From contig CANLQO010000003.1 in NCBI GenBank assembly GCA_947493335.1, forward strand, positions 1 to 64,000: DNA of 64,000 bases. Reading direction: 5' to 3'. The notes under the pieces are model-generated. The model made no database searches. It saw only the letters and a program-made list of their open reading frames with translations, and was not told the DNA's origin. The position numbers and the translations under genes were made by a program. This DNA comes from an uncultured Paracoccaceae bacterium (GTDB taxonomy: Bacteria > Pseudomonadota > Alphaproteobacteria > Rhodobacterales > Rhodobacteraceae). Of the stretch, positions 25,834 to 33,708 are shown piece by piece (within the stretch, counting starts at the first letter, position 1; every line of letters begins with the position of its first letter).

Positions 25834-27423
25834 ATGAAACCGATCCGTTTGATGGCAGGCTTTTTTACTGTTGGTGTCTGGACCCTGCTCAGCCGGGTAC
25901 TGGGATTTGTGCGCGACATCCTGATCGCGGCATTTCTGGGCACCGGCGCGGTCGCCGAAGCCTTTTTGATCGCCTTCTCGCTGCCCAACCTTTTTCGCCG
26001 CTTCTTTGCCGAAGGCGCGTTCAACATGGCCTTCATTCCGATGTTCTCCAAAAAGCTGGAGACAGGCGATGGGGCCGAAAGGTTCGCGCAAGACGCCTTT
26101 GTGGGCATGGCGTTCCTGCTCAGCATCTTCACAGTCATTGGCATCTTCTTCATGCCTGTGCTTGTCACACTCATGGCCAGCGGTTTTCGCGGTGATGAAC
26201 GCTTTGATCTGGCAGTGACCTACGGCAAGATTGCCTTTCCTTATATCCTGTTCATCTCGCTTGCCGCGCTGCTGTCGGGTGTGTTGAACGCCACCGGGCG
26301 TTTTGCCGCCGCCGCCGCCGCCCCAGTGCTTTTGAACGTGATCTTTGTGATCGCACTGATCGTCGCGCAAGTCCTGCCACCAACGGCAACCGATGCGGTC
26401 AGCCTTGGACTGCCCGTCTTTTCACAAGAGCAAACGACCGGCCTTTTACTGGCCTGGGCGGTGCCGCTTGCGGGCATTGCGCAGTTTGCGCTGGTCTGGT
26501 GGGCGGCCAAGGGCGCGGGATATTCCTTGCGACTGGGCCTGCCGCAGATGACGCCGGAACTTAAACGCCTTGCCATCATTGCGGCCCCTGCGGCCCTTGC
26601 GGGCGGCGTGGTGCAGATCAACCTTCTGGTCGGCCGACAGGTCGCCAGCTTCTTTGATGGCGCGGTGGCATGGCTGTCTTATGCCGACCGGTTGTATCAA
26701 TTGCCGCTTGGTGTTGTGGGTATCGCGATTGGCGTAGTGCTTCTGCCCGATCTCGCCCGTCGGCTTGGTGCGGGCGACGATGCTGGCGGACAGGACGCCT
26801 TTAACCGTGCGGCCGAGATCAGCCTCGCCCTGACCATCCCCGCGGCGGTCGCCCTGCTGGTGATCCCTACCCCCTTGGTGAGCGTCCTTTTTGAACGCGG
26901 CGCATTTGCCGCCAGCGATACCGCGGCAACCGCATTGGCCGTCGCGGTCTATGGTCTTGGCCTGCCAGCTTTTGTGCTGCAAAAGACCCTGCAACCGCTC
27001 TTTTTTGCGCGCGAAGACACCCGCCGCCCGTTCCAATTTGCGCTGGTTGCGATGGTGCTGAACCTCGTGATTGCCGTGGGGCTCTCACCTTTGATTGGAT
27101 TTATTGCAGCGGCAATCGGCACGACGCTGACCGGTTGGGCGATGGTCGTGTTGCTGTGGCGCGGGTCGCGTGGCATGGGCCAAGCTGCTCAAATCGATGA
27201 AAGATTCCGCCATCGGATCGGGCGAATTGTTGCCGCAGCGATTGGGATGGGTGTGATTCTATGGGGTATTAGCGCCCTCCTTTCCCCCTATTTCGCACTG
27301 CCCGGTCTGCGCTATGCAGCGCTTGGCCTTTTGGTGGCAATCGGGATCGTCTCTTATTTTGCCATCGGCCAAATGATCGGCGCATTCAAGCTGGGCGAGT
27401 TCCGCCGGGCGTTGCGCCGCTAA
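25834..27423 (+). CDS. murJ: Lipid II flippase MurJ
   Basis: Integral membrane protein of 529 aa with 14 predicted helices; the MurJ/MviN family flips lipid II for peptidoglycan synthesis. Family segments include TLLSRVLGFVRDILIAAFLG at the N terminus, AFLIAFSLPNLFRRFFAEGAF with the conserved charged pair, and FNMAFIPMF. The ATG at 25834 sits just before the first helix. glnD lies 85 bp upstream in the same direction; glnD next to murJ is a conserved order in alphaproteobacteria. Confidence 0.95.
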   Translation: MKPIRLMAGFFTVGVWTLLSRVLGFVRDILIAAFLGTGAVAEAFLIAFSLPNLFRRFFAEGAFNMAFIPMFSKKLETGDGAERFAQDAFVGMAFLLSIFTVIGIFFMPVLVTLMASGFRGDERFDLAVTYGKIAFPYILFISLAALLSGVLNATGRFAAAAAAPVLLNVIFVIALIVAQVLPPTATDAVSLGLPVFSQEQTTGLLLAWAVPLAGIAQFALVWWAAKGAGYSLRLGLPQMTPELKRLAIIAAPAALAGGVVQINLLVGRQVASFFDGAVAWLSYADRLYQLPLGVVGIAIGVVLLPDLARRLGAGDDAGGQDAFNRAAEISLALTIPAAVALLVIPTPLVSVLFERGAFAASDTAATALAVAVYGLGLPAFVLQKTLQPLFFAREDTRRPFQFALVAMVLNLVIAVGLSPLIGFIAAAIGTTLTGWAMVVLLWRGSRGMGQAAQIDERFRHRIGRIVAAAIGMGVILWGISALLSPYFALPGLRYAALGLLVAIGIVSYFAIGQMIGAFKLGEFRRALRR

Positions 27424-27556
27424 TACCCCACACTGCGCCTCCAAAGCATTGTGGTGACGACGCGGCAAAGAAAACCGGTGATGGGCGCAATACTGTCACA
27501 ATTTTAGCTTTCTTTGTCGTTAATCCTTTTGAAAGAAGAGCGGAACGACACGGACG

Positions 27557-28288
27557 ATGATGCAAATGCTGGACATGACGACCCCAATGCAGACGGACCT
27601 GAACGCACCTGTCCTGCGTCCGCAATTGCGCGAAGTCACCATGCCGCCAGTCGGCGCTGTTGTTCCAACAAAGCCTGCCCCTTCTCGCTACGCCCGTTTC
27701 TTCAAGCGTCCGCTTGATGTGCTGCTGGTTCTGCTGGGATCTACCGTCGCCGTACCCCTGATCGGACTGATGGTGCTGGCCATTGCGTTGACCGGTGGCA
27801 GCCCGCTTTACCGCCAGACCCGCCTTGGCAAGGGTGGCAAGCTTTTCACCATGTGGAAACTGCGCACCATGGTGCCGAATGCCGCTGCTGCGCTCGAAGC
27901 GCATCTGGCCGCCAACCCCGACGCCCGCGCTGAATGGGAAGCCAATCAGAAACTGCGCGACGATCCCCGGATTACCCGCATTGGTCGCTTGCTCCGCAAG
28001 ACCTCTTTCGATGAGCTACCGCAGATCTGGAACGTGCTAAAGGGCGACATGAGCCTGATTGGCCCCCGCCCGATGATGGTTTGCCAAAAGGTGCTTTACC
28101 TTGGCGAAAGCTATTACACGCTGCGACCCGGTATCACCGGCCTTTGGCAGGTGTCGCGCCGCAATGATGTGTCCTTTACCGAACGCGCCAACATCGACGG
28201 CATTTATGCCCGCAGCGTTTCATTCAAGGGCGATCTGCGTATTCTGGCTCAGACGGTCCGCGTCGTCTTTCGGGGCACCGGCTACTAA
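27557..28288 (+). CDS. Polyprenyl-phosphate sugar-1-phosphate transferase (ExoY/WbaP-like)
   Basis: Initiating enzyme of exopolysaccharide synthesis (243 aa) that loads the first sugar phosphate onto undecaprenyl phosphate. After an approximately 45-residue variable tail comes the re-entrant helix [20 protein letters not shown]. The catalytic core follows: [29 protein letters not shown], then [33 protein letters not shown] and [12 protein letters not shown]. It is similar in size to rhizobial ExoY. No other polysaccharide genes flank it. The 3' end overlaps the convergent rhomboid-like gene by 4 bp. Confidence 0.88.
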   Translation: MMQMLDMTTPMQTDLNAPVLRPQLREVTMPPVGAVVPTKPAPSRYARFFKRPLDVLLVLLGSTVAVPLIGLMVLAIALTGGSPLYRQTRLGKGGKLFTMWKLRTMVPNAAAALEAHLAANPDARAEWEANQKLRDDPRITRIGRLLRKTSFDELPQIWNVLKGDMSLIGPRPMMVCQKVLYLGESYYTLRPGITGLWQVSRRNDVSFTERANIDGIYARSVSFKGDLRILAQTVRVVFRGTGY

Positions 28289-28977
28289 GGTCGCTGTCGC
28301 AACCGGTGCAGCAAAGACGCCCAGCCACCGGGCACTAAAACGGTGGCAATTCCAAAACCCGCAACAAATCCAGCAAGCTCTGCGATCCAGGTGTTACCGG
28401 CGCCGAAAAGCAGGCCAAAGACCAGCTGCAACGCCAGCAGGAATCCGATCAATCGAAACGCTGCGAGCTGGCTTTGACCCGTGCGGCCCAGATGCAACCA
28501 GATGACGTAAGTGTAGGCTCCGATCAGCCCGTAAACCGGCGGAAACAAACCAAAAAGCGGTGAGGTTCCGCTGGCAATCAGGCAAAATACCAGCGCTCCA
28601 AACAGGGTCGTGACGGCGAAGACCACCAGCACGGCCAGATTGCCCAAGGCGTCGCCCACAAATTTTCCGAGTGCCAGCAATAAGGCCACCCCAAATAGCG
28701 CTTGGGTGAAACTGCCATGGACAAAGGGGTAGGTGATAAATCGGATCAGCAATTCCGGCGTGTAGTCCCCGCGTGTCAGCATCCAATCCAACACCGCAGG
28801 CGAGACGGAATAATCCTGTAAGGCATTGACCCGCCAGCCAATTGCTGTCCTGTCTGCCACTACGCCAAACTGCCCCGCGCCAAGCACCAGTTCCACCAGA
28901 ACGGCGATCAGGCAAAGGCCAATAACAACCGGCGGGATCGGGTTGACGGGGCTTTGCTGGTCCATGTCGCGGCTCAT
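28285..28977 (-). CDS. Rhomboid-like membrane protein lacking catalytic residues
   Basis: A 230-aa protein with six predicted membrane helices and the rhomboid layout. The usual protease residues are replaced. The GxSG site reads GLFPPVYGLIGAY, with no serine. The H-x5-H-x3-N of helix 2 reads FVHGSFTQALFGV, keeping only the first His. The last-helix AH..GF reads AELAGFVAGF. It is therefore a pseudo-rhomboid. Similar variants with an FPPVYGLIGA segment are, from memory, common in roseobacters, so the change looks fixed rather than recent. Starts at 28977 or 28965 are both possible. It is divergent from trpS. Confidence 0.75.
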   Translation of the reverse strand: MSRDMDQQSPVNPIPPVVIGLCLIAVLVELVLGAGQFGVVADRTAIGWRVNALQDYSVSPAVLDWMLTRGDYTPELLIRFITYPFVHGSFTQALFGVALLLALGKFVGDALGNLAVLVVFAVTTLFGALVFCLIASGTSPLFGLFPPVYGLIGAYTYVIWLHLGRTGQSQLAAFRLIGFLLALQLVFGLLFGAGNTWIAELAGFVAGFGIATVLVPGGWASLLHRLRQRP

Positions 28978-29044
28978 TGAAGTTGACGGTTTGCTCTGGC
29001 ATGGGTAAGCGACGACTTCCAAAACGACCAGACCGGATGATCAG

Positions 29045-30064
29045 ATGACCGCGAAAACCTTTACCCCCCGTGTCTTTTCCGGGATCAAGCCCTCTGGTGG
29101 CTTGCAACTGGGCAATTATCTGGGTGCGATCAAGCGCTTTGTCGGCATGCAAGGTCCTGATTTTGAAACGGTTTATTGCGTCGTAGACCTGCATGCGATC
29201 ACAGTCTGGCAGGACCCCGCAGAGCTTGCCCAAGGCACGCGAGAGGTCGCGGCAGGCTATCTGGCCGCCGGGCTGGACCCGGACAAATCCGTGTTGTTCA
29301 ACCAAAGCCAGGTCAGCGCACATGCCGAATTAGGCTGGATTTTCAACTGTGTAGCCCGCGTCGGCTGGATGAACCGGATGACGCAGTTTAAGGACAAAGC
29401 CGGATCAGGGGCCGAGAAGGTTTCGCTTGGGCTTTATGCCTATCCATCGCTGATGGCGGCCGACATCCTGCTGTATCACGCGACACATGTGCCGGTTGGT
29501 GAGGATCAAAAGCAGCATGTGGAGTTAACCCGCGATATTGCGGCCAAGTTCAACCACGACTTCAAGTCCGATTTTTTCCCGGAAACTCAACCGGTTATCG
29601 ATGGCCCGGCCACCCGCGTGATGAACCTGCGCGATGGGTCCAAGAAGATGTCAAAATCCGGCGAAAGCGACATGGAACGCATCAACATGCTGGATGATGC
29701 CGACAAGATCGCCAAGAAGTTCAAGAAGGCCAAAACCGATCCAGAACCCCTGCCCGAAACGCTGGACGGTCTGAAAGATCGTCCCGAAGCGCGCAATCTG
29801 GTCGAAATTTATGCAGCCTTGTCAGACACTTCGCCAGAAGCGGTGATCAGCGAATACGCCGGAGCCGGCTGGGGCACCTTCAAGCCCGCGCTGGCCGATC
29901 TGGCGGTCAGCAAGCTTGCGCCGATTTCAGACGAGATGCAGCGGTTGATGAATGACCCCGCCGAGATTGACCGGATTCTGAGCAAAGGGGCCGAAAAGGC
30001 CCGGGCCATCGCCGAACCGATCCTGAAAGAGACCTATGATATCGTGGGGTTCCTGCGCAGCTAG
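29045..30064 (+). CDS. trpS: Tryptophan-tRNA ligase
   Basis: Class Ic aminoacyl-tRNA synthetase of 339 aa. The HIGH-like signature is [16 protein letters not shown] near residue 17. The tryptophan pocket segments [20 protein letters not shown] and [14 protein letters not shown] are present, and the ATP-binding loop is KKMSKS near residue 200. The chain is complete and of normal length. Confidence 0.96.
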   Translation: MTAKTFTPRVFSGIKPSGGLQLGNYLGAIKRFVGMQGPDFETVYCVVDLHAITVWQDPAELAQGTREVAAGYLAAGLDPDKSVLFNQSQVSAHAELGWIFNCVARVGWMNRMTQFKDKAGSGAEKVSLGLYAYPSLMAADILLYHATHVPVGEDQKQHVELTRDIAAKFNHDFKSDFFPETQPVIDGPATRVMNLRDGSKKMSKSGESDMERINMLDDADKIAKKFKKAKTDPEPLPETLDGLKDRPEARNLVEIYAALSDTSPEAVISEYAGAGWGTFKPALADLAVSKLAPISDEMQRLMNDPAEIDRILSKGAEKARAIAEPILKETYDIVGFLRS

Positions 30065-30117
30065 GCGCAGGGCACCGTGCGCCACTCACGCGACGGGGCA
30101 CATTGCGTCCGCAGACC

Positions 30118-30145
30118 ATGCACAATCAATGCACATCCGATGCAC
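30118..30145 (+). repeat. Three ATGCAC direct repeats with exact 11-bp period
   Basis: ATGCAC begins at 30118, 30129 and 30140 between trpS and the VOC gene. One-turn spacing puts all three on the same face of the helix, as in sites for a cooperatively binding regulator. Confidence 0.4.
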
Positions 30146-30263
30146 ACGAAAGCGTAAATCTGCGTTAAGATGTTCACACGCGCACATCAACGGTTCGATC
30201 CAGCCCATTGATCGCGGTGACGCACAGACTTAGATGTCGGGCACCACCAAAGAGGGTCATGCG

Positions 30264-30743
30264 ATGACAACCGCACCAACCGCCCGTGTCGGGCACGTTC
30301 ACCTGAAAGTTTCTGATCTGGATCGCGCGATTGCGTTCTATCAGGACATCCTTGGCTTTGAGGTTACGCAACGGATGGGCACAAGGGCCGCCTTTCTGGG
30401 TGCTGGCGGCTATCACCACCATGTCGGTTTGAATACGTGGGAAAGTGCGGGCGCGACACCGCCGCCGCCGGGCCACACGGGTCTGTTCCACACGGCGTTT
30501 CTTTATCCTGACCGGACGGCTTTGGCTGAGGTCTTGCGCCGGGCGCTGAACGCCGGTGTGACGATTGACGGTGCCTCTGACCACGGGGTGAGCGAGGCGA
30601 TCTATCTGCGCGATCCGGACCAGAACGGCGTGGAAATCTATGTTGATCGGGATCGTGCCGACTGGCCCCGTGACGCACATGGTGAACTGGCAATGGTCAC
30701 CAAAGCGCTTGATCTGGACGCTTTGCTGCAAGAGGCGGCCTGA
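30264..30743 (+). CDS. VOC family protein (glyoxalase/ring-cleavage dioxygenase fold)
   Basis: A 159-aa vicinal-oxygen-chelate protein. The first beta-alpha-beta-beta-beta module starts VGHVHLKVSDLDRAIAFYQD and carries HHHVGLNTW. The second contains HTAFLYPDRTALAEVL and ends with YLRDPDQNGVEIYVDRDR. The metal-ligand positions His (VGHVHL), His (LFHTAF) and Glu (GVEIYV) are all present, so it can bind a metal. It resembles the CatE/catechol-2,3-dioxygenase-like group, but a substrate cannot be assigned. The ATG at 30264 has an AAAGAGGGT ribosome binding site; an ATG 30 bp upstream is less likely. Confidence 0.8.
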   Translation: MTTAPTARVGHVHLKVSDLDRAIAFYQDILGFEVTQRMGTRAAFLGAGGYHHHVGLNTWESAGATPPPPGHTGLFHTAFLYPDRTALAEVLRRALNAGVTIDGASDHGVSEAIYLRDPDQNGVEIYVDRDRADWPRDAHGELAMVTKALDLDALLQEAA

Positions 30744-30855
30744 CAGGCCCCCACCGTCACAAAACTGAATCCGAATCCCCGCAGATTGCGCTTGCGAACA
30801 CATCCCGGTTCGCCCGGCCTGTTTCCAGCATCTGTCCCGCTGATGGCTGAAGGTT

Positions 30856-30897
30856 GCGCCCGGCCCCCGCTCCCCCCGGGCCGGGCGCTTTACGTTT
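30856..30897 (+). terminator. Rho-independent terminator after the VOC gene
   Basis: A perfect 11-bp stem GCGCCCGGCCC (30856-30866) with GGGCCGGGCGC (30878-30888), followed by TTTACGTTT. Confidence 0.7.
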
Positions 30898-30939
30898 CTG
30901 CGCCGCCGCCCTAGCGTGACCACAAAGAGGGAGGCACCG

Positions 30940-31803
30940 ATGGCAACCGGCACGAACATCCGCACCTATTTCAACGGCACGTGGCATGACGGCGACGTGC
31001 CAATCATGTCGGCAGCGGATCACGGCGCATGGCTGGGCAGCGGCGTCTTTGATGGCGCGCGCATGGTTAACGGACTGACGCCGGATCTTGACTTGCATTG
31101 CGCGCGGGCCAACCGGTCGGCCGAGGCGCTGGGGCTGACCCCGACCGTCAGCACAGAAGATATGGTCGCCATGGTCAAAGACGGGCTTGCCGCCTATGCC
31201 CCCGGCACGCCTGTCTACATCAGGCCGATGTATTGGGGCATTGATGGTGATGCGACCGCGATTGTGCCACAGCCCGACAAGACCGGGTTTGCCATTTGTC
31301 TGGAAGAAATCCCCTTTGCCACGCCAGAGGCGACAACCACGCTGACCACAACGCGGTTCCGCCGCCCGGTGATTGATGACGCGGTGGTGAATGCCAAAGC
31401 GGGCTGTTTGTATCCCAACAACGCGCGAATGCTGCGCGAGGCCCGCGCCAAGGGCTTTGGCAATGCCCTGGTCGGCGATGCCTTGGGCAATGTGGCCGAG
31501 AGTGCGACGGCCAATGTGTTTATCGTCCGCGACGGCGTTGTCATGACGCCAGTGCCCAACGGCACCTTTCTGGCGGGCATCACCCGGGCACGTCACATCA
31601 GCAACCTGCGCGCCGACGGGGTTGAGGTGATCGAGGGCATCTTGTCGTTCGAGGACGTCCGACAGGCGGACGAGGTCTTTCTGTCGGGCAATATGTCCAA
31701 GGTCACACCGGTCAGCGCCTTTGATGAGCGGTCCTATCAGATCGGGCCGGTCACGCGCCGGGTCCGCGAGATGTATTGGGACTGGGCCGCCGGTCAGGGC
31801 TAG
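30940..31803 (+). CDS. ilvE: Branched-chain amino acid aminotransferase
   Basis: PLP fold-type IV transaminase of 287 aa that makes or degrades Val, Leu and Ile. YFNGTWHDGDVPIMSAADHG and GSGVFDGARM are the N-terminal family segments. The PLP lysine is in VVNAKAGCLYPNNARMLREA near residue 155, and ESATANVFIVRDGVVMTP and GITRARHI follow. The ATG at 30940 sits 6 bp after a GGGAGG ribosome binding site. D-amino-acid and aminodeoxychorismate enzymes share the fold, but the VAESATANVF segment and the length favour IlvE. Confidence 0.85.
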   Translation: MATGTNIRTYFNGTWHDGDVPIMSAADHGAWLGSGVFDGARMVNGLTPDLDLHCARANRSAEALGLTPTVSTEDMVAMVKDGLAAYAPGTPVYIRPMYWGIDGDATAIVPQPDKTGFAICLEEIPFATPEATTTLTTTRFRRPVIDDAVVNAKAGCLYPNNARMLREARAKGFGNALVGDALGNVAESATANVFIVRDGVVMTPVPNGTFLAGITRARHISNLRADGVEVIEGILSFEDVRQADEVFLSGNMSKVTPVSAFDERSYQIGPVTRRVREMYWDWAAGQG

Positions 31804-31888
31804 CTGCGGCGCCGTTTCAGCGGCAAGTGTGACACCGGGCTGGCAAACGGCAGAAAGACCTGCCAAATCACCGTTGCCAGCCTGACGC

Positions 31889-31915
31889 GATTGCGACAAG
31901 GTGAAGATCGCAATC
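31889..31915 (+). promoter_or_regulatory. Inverted repeat in the leader of the universal stress gene
   Basis: GATTGCGA (31889-31896) and TCGCAATC (31908-31915) are perfect 8-bp arms around an 11-nt loop, ending 16 bp before the ATG. It could be an operator or an mRNA hairpin next to the ribosome binding site. Confidence 0.35.
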
Positions 31916-31931
31916 ATCAAGGGGACACGTG

Positions 31932-32387
31932 ATGCGCAAGTTTCTGGTCATTCTGGACGACAGCCGCGAGTGTCTGAACGCGATGCGGTTCGCGGCAATG
32001 CGTGCGGCCCACACCGGTGGCGGCGTCACGGTTCTGGCGGTGATCCCGCCCGAAGAGTTCAACCACTGGATTGGCGTCGGAGAGATCATGCGCGCCGAAG
32101 CCCGTGAGCGGATCGAAGTGCATTACGAAGTCTTCGCCAAATGGATGCGCGACAAGCAGAAAGTAGAGCCCGAACTGGTGATCCGCGAGGGTGAGCCGGT
32201 GGTCGAGATCATGGCGCAGGTCAGCGAGGATTCGGAGATCGGCGTTCTGGTGCTTGGCGCGGGCAGCGAGGGCAAAGGCCCCGGCCCATTGGTGACGTCC
32301 CTGACCCGACAGGCGGGCGATTTGCCAATTCCGATCACCATTGTGCCCGGCGAGATGTCCAAGGAACGGCTGGAAGCCATCACCTGA
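31932..32387 (+). CDS. Universal stress protein, UspA family
   Basis: A single-domain Usp of 151 aa. It starts MRKFLVILDDSRECLNAM, the family N-terminal strand with the nucleotide-contacting Asp. It ends with LVLGAGSEGKGPGPLVTSL and IPITIVPG, the G-x2-G-x9-G(S/T)-like region of ATP-binding members. The ATG at 31932 is preferred over the GTG directly before it. In Rhodobacteraceae such genes commonly lie close to nfuA, as here, although three other genes and a sulfatase separate them. Usually stress- or oxygen-responsive; the exact role is unknown. Confidence 0.85.
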   Translation: MRKFLVILDDSRECLNAMRFAAMRAAHTGGGVTVLAVIPPEEFNHWIGVGEIMRAEARERIEVHYEVFAKWMRDKQKVEPELVIREGEPVVEIMAQVSEDSEIGVLVLGAGSEGKGPGPLVTSLTRQAGDLPIPITIVPGEMSKERLEAIT

Positions 32388-32855
32388 TGTGATCGCGCGT
32401 GAAGCAATCGCTCACACCGCCGAGAGATCATTGCAATCTGTTGACATAAGCCGACACGGGGCTGCGATCGTGGCGAAATAATCGCCGATCACAGCTTTGC
32501 GCGTCGGTTTTTTTCGTGAACGGCTGAAACCGGAATTGGGCAAAATTCCGCATGTTTTCAGCTGCTTTGGGCGGATTTCTGTTCACGTCGGAATCTGCGT
32601 TGTGCGCAGATGCACACATCCGGGGGGACGGTGCAAACCGCCCCTGCGTCAAGGGGAACGCCCCATCACATCGCGGTCGTTTTTTCGTGATGGCCACCCC
32701 CCTTTTCCGATCCGGTTTGGGGGACAATCTTCATCTCATCGAAACGCGGCACACCCCGCCGCAAACATCAAACCCCGGCCACATGGCCATCACATACGAC
32801 CCGCCTCCCAGGGTCAGACAGCAACGCCCAAGACGGGCAAGAAAGGAACGAAAAC
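32388..32855. other. 468-bp intergenic region with strong hairpin; no gene seen
   Basis: No credible coding frame. A GGCGA/TCGCC hairpin at about 32473-32487 and a run of seven T at 32508-32514 may end the Usp transcript. A long imperfect hairpin follows: GCTGAAA-C (32523-32530) pairs with G-TTTTCAGC (32554-32562), and inside it CGGAATT (32531-32537) pairs with AATTCCG (32544-32550). That gives 15 base pairs with only small bulges, a candidate small RNA or attenuator. The stretch GTTTTTTCGTGA occurs twice (near 32508 and 32679). The promoter of the secreted-protein triplet must lie here, but no clear -35/-10 pair was found. Confidence 0.4.
32826..32855 (+). promoter_or_regulatory. Leader hairpin and ribosome binding site, triplet gene 1
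   Basis: GCCC (32826-32829), a 5-nt loop, and GGGC (32835-32838), followed by GAAAGGAACGAAAAC and the ATG. The ribosome binding site and its surroundings are identical in all three paralogue leaders, and a hairpin ending 17-20 nt before the ATG occurs in each. Confidence 0.45.
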
Positions 32856-33185
32856 ATGTCTATTAAAACACTCATCACCGCTGCAGCCGCCGTCGCCATC
32901 ACCGCAGGTGCCGCATCCGCCAACACCTTTGGTTTTCAGGAAAGCGTCGAAGACCGCAACAACATCGAACTGGCGCTGGTTACTGCAAGCGGCGACGGCG
33001 TCGTTGAGATCTACAACGTGAAAGCAGGCCAGCAGGCAGAACTGCTGGGTATGCAGAGCGTGAACGCAGGTGCCAACGACGACGTGCGCATCAACATCGG
33101 CAACAGCTTCAAGACTGACGTTCTTGCCGTGCTGAAAGTCGACGGTCAGATCGTCGCCACCGAAGAGTTCGACGTCGCCCGCTAA
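32856..33185 (+). CDS. Small secreted protein, tandem paralogue 1 of 3
   Basis: A 109-aa protein with a Sec signal peptide (MSIKTLITAAAAVAITAGAA, cleavage after ASA at residue 22). The mature 87 residues are acidic, lack Cys and alternate short hydrophobic strands with turns: ELALVTASGDGVVEIYNV, then LLGMQSVNAGANDDVRINIG and VLAVLKVDGQIVA. This pattern suggests a small all-beta domain. It shares 96 of 109 residues with paralogue 2 and diverges most at residues 45-70. I do not recognise a family; a distant likeness to DUF7282-type beta domains is only an impression. An AAAGGAACG ribosome binding site precedes the ATG. First gene of the tandem set. Confidence 0.85.
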   Translation: MSIKTLITAAAAVAITAGAASANTFGFQESVEDRNNIELALVTASGDGVVEIYNVKAGQQAELLGMQSVNAGANDDVRINIGNSFKTDVLAVLKVDGQIVATEEFDVAR

Positions 33186-33215
33186 ACGCAACGACCCATT
33201 CTCCCTCCCCCCCAA

Positions 33216-33284
33216 GGGTCGCCCAGACAGGGCGGCCCACCCCAAACAAGCCCGAAAATCCGGGCATCTTAAAGGAACGAAAAC
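33216..33284 (+). promoter_or_regulatory. Two-hairpin spacer between triplet genes 1 and 2
   Basis: Hairpin A: GGGTCGCCC (33216-33224) with GGGCGGCCC (33230-33238), 9 bp and a 5-nt loop, preceded by a poly-C tract. Hairpin B: GCCCG (33250-33254) with CGGGC (33261-33265). The ribosome binding site AAAGGAACG follows. The next spacer has the same layout with compensating base changes. Confidence 0.6.
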
Positions 33285-33614
33285 ATGTCTATCAAAACAC
33301 TCATCACCGCTGCAGCCGCTGTCGCAATCACCGCAGGTGCCGCATCCGCCAACACCTTTGGTTTTCAGGAAAGCGTTGAAGACCGCAACAACATCGAGCT
33401 GGCGCTGGTGACCGCTGCCGCTGACGGTGTGGTCGAGATCTACAACCTCAAAGCCGGTGAGCAAGGCGCGCTGCTGGGTGCGACCATGGTCAACGCTGGT
33501 GCAAACGATGATGTGCGCATCAACATCGGCAACGGCTTTAAGACCGATGTTCTTGCCGTGCTGAAAGTCGACGGCCAGGTCGTGGCCTCCGAAGAATTCG
33601 ACGTCGTCCGCTAA
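33285..33614 (+). CDS. Small secreted protein, tandem paralogue 2 of 3
   Basis: 109 aa. The signal peptide and first part of the mature chain are identical in protein sequence to paralogue 1 through residue 44. From residue 45 onward it is nearly identical to paralogue 3 (AADGVVEIYNLKAGEQGALL, ATMVNAGANDD, VVASEEFDV), with only the Lys of VLKVDG and the Val of FDVVR differing there. The gene thus looks like a mosaic of its two neighbours, as expected after gene conversion. Cleavage after ASA at residue 22. The mature chain is acidic, without Cys, and predicted all-beta. Same ribosome binding site as the other copies. Export suggests a periplasmic or extracellular role; function unknown. Confidence 0.85.
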   Translation: MSIKTLITAAAAVAITAGAASANTFGFQESVEDRNNIELALVTAAADGVVEIYNLKAGEQGALLGATMVNAGANDDVRINIGNGFKTDVLAVLKVDGQVVASEEFDVVR

Positions 33615-33635
33615 GGCTGCACGTCCCTCCCCCCC

Positions 33636-33708
33636 GGATCGCCCCTTATGGGCGATCCACCCCCCCCATAAGTCCGCGAAATGCGGACATCTGAAAAGGA
33701 ACGAAAAC
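33636..33708 (+). promoter_or_regulatory. Two-hairpin spacer between triplet genes 2 and 3
   Basis: Hairpin A: GGATCGCCC (33636-33644) with GGGCGATCC (33650-33658), a perfect 9-bp stem after a poly-C tract. Hairpin B: GTCCGC (33672-33677) with GCGGAC (33683-33688). The ribosome binding site AAAGGAACG and ATG follow. Compared with the preceding spacer, several pairs change on both sides while pairing is kept. Confidence 0.6.

Noticed and set aside
30757-31920. A 387-codon minus-strand frame across ilvE
   Set aside because: Antisense to a conserved aminotransferase and crosses a strong terminator.
32441-32446. TTGACA as a promoter for the secreted-protein triplet
   Set aside because: No -10-like hexamer at 16-18 bp, and it lies more than 400 bp from the first gene.
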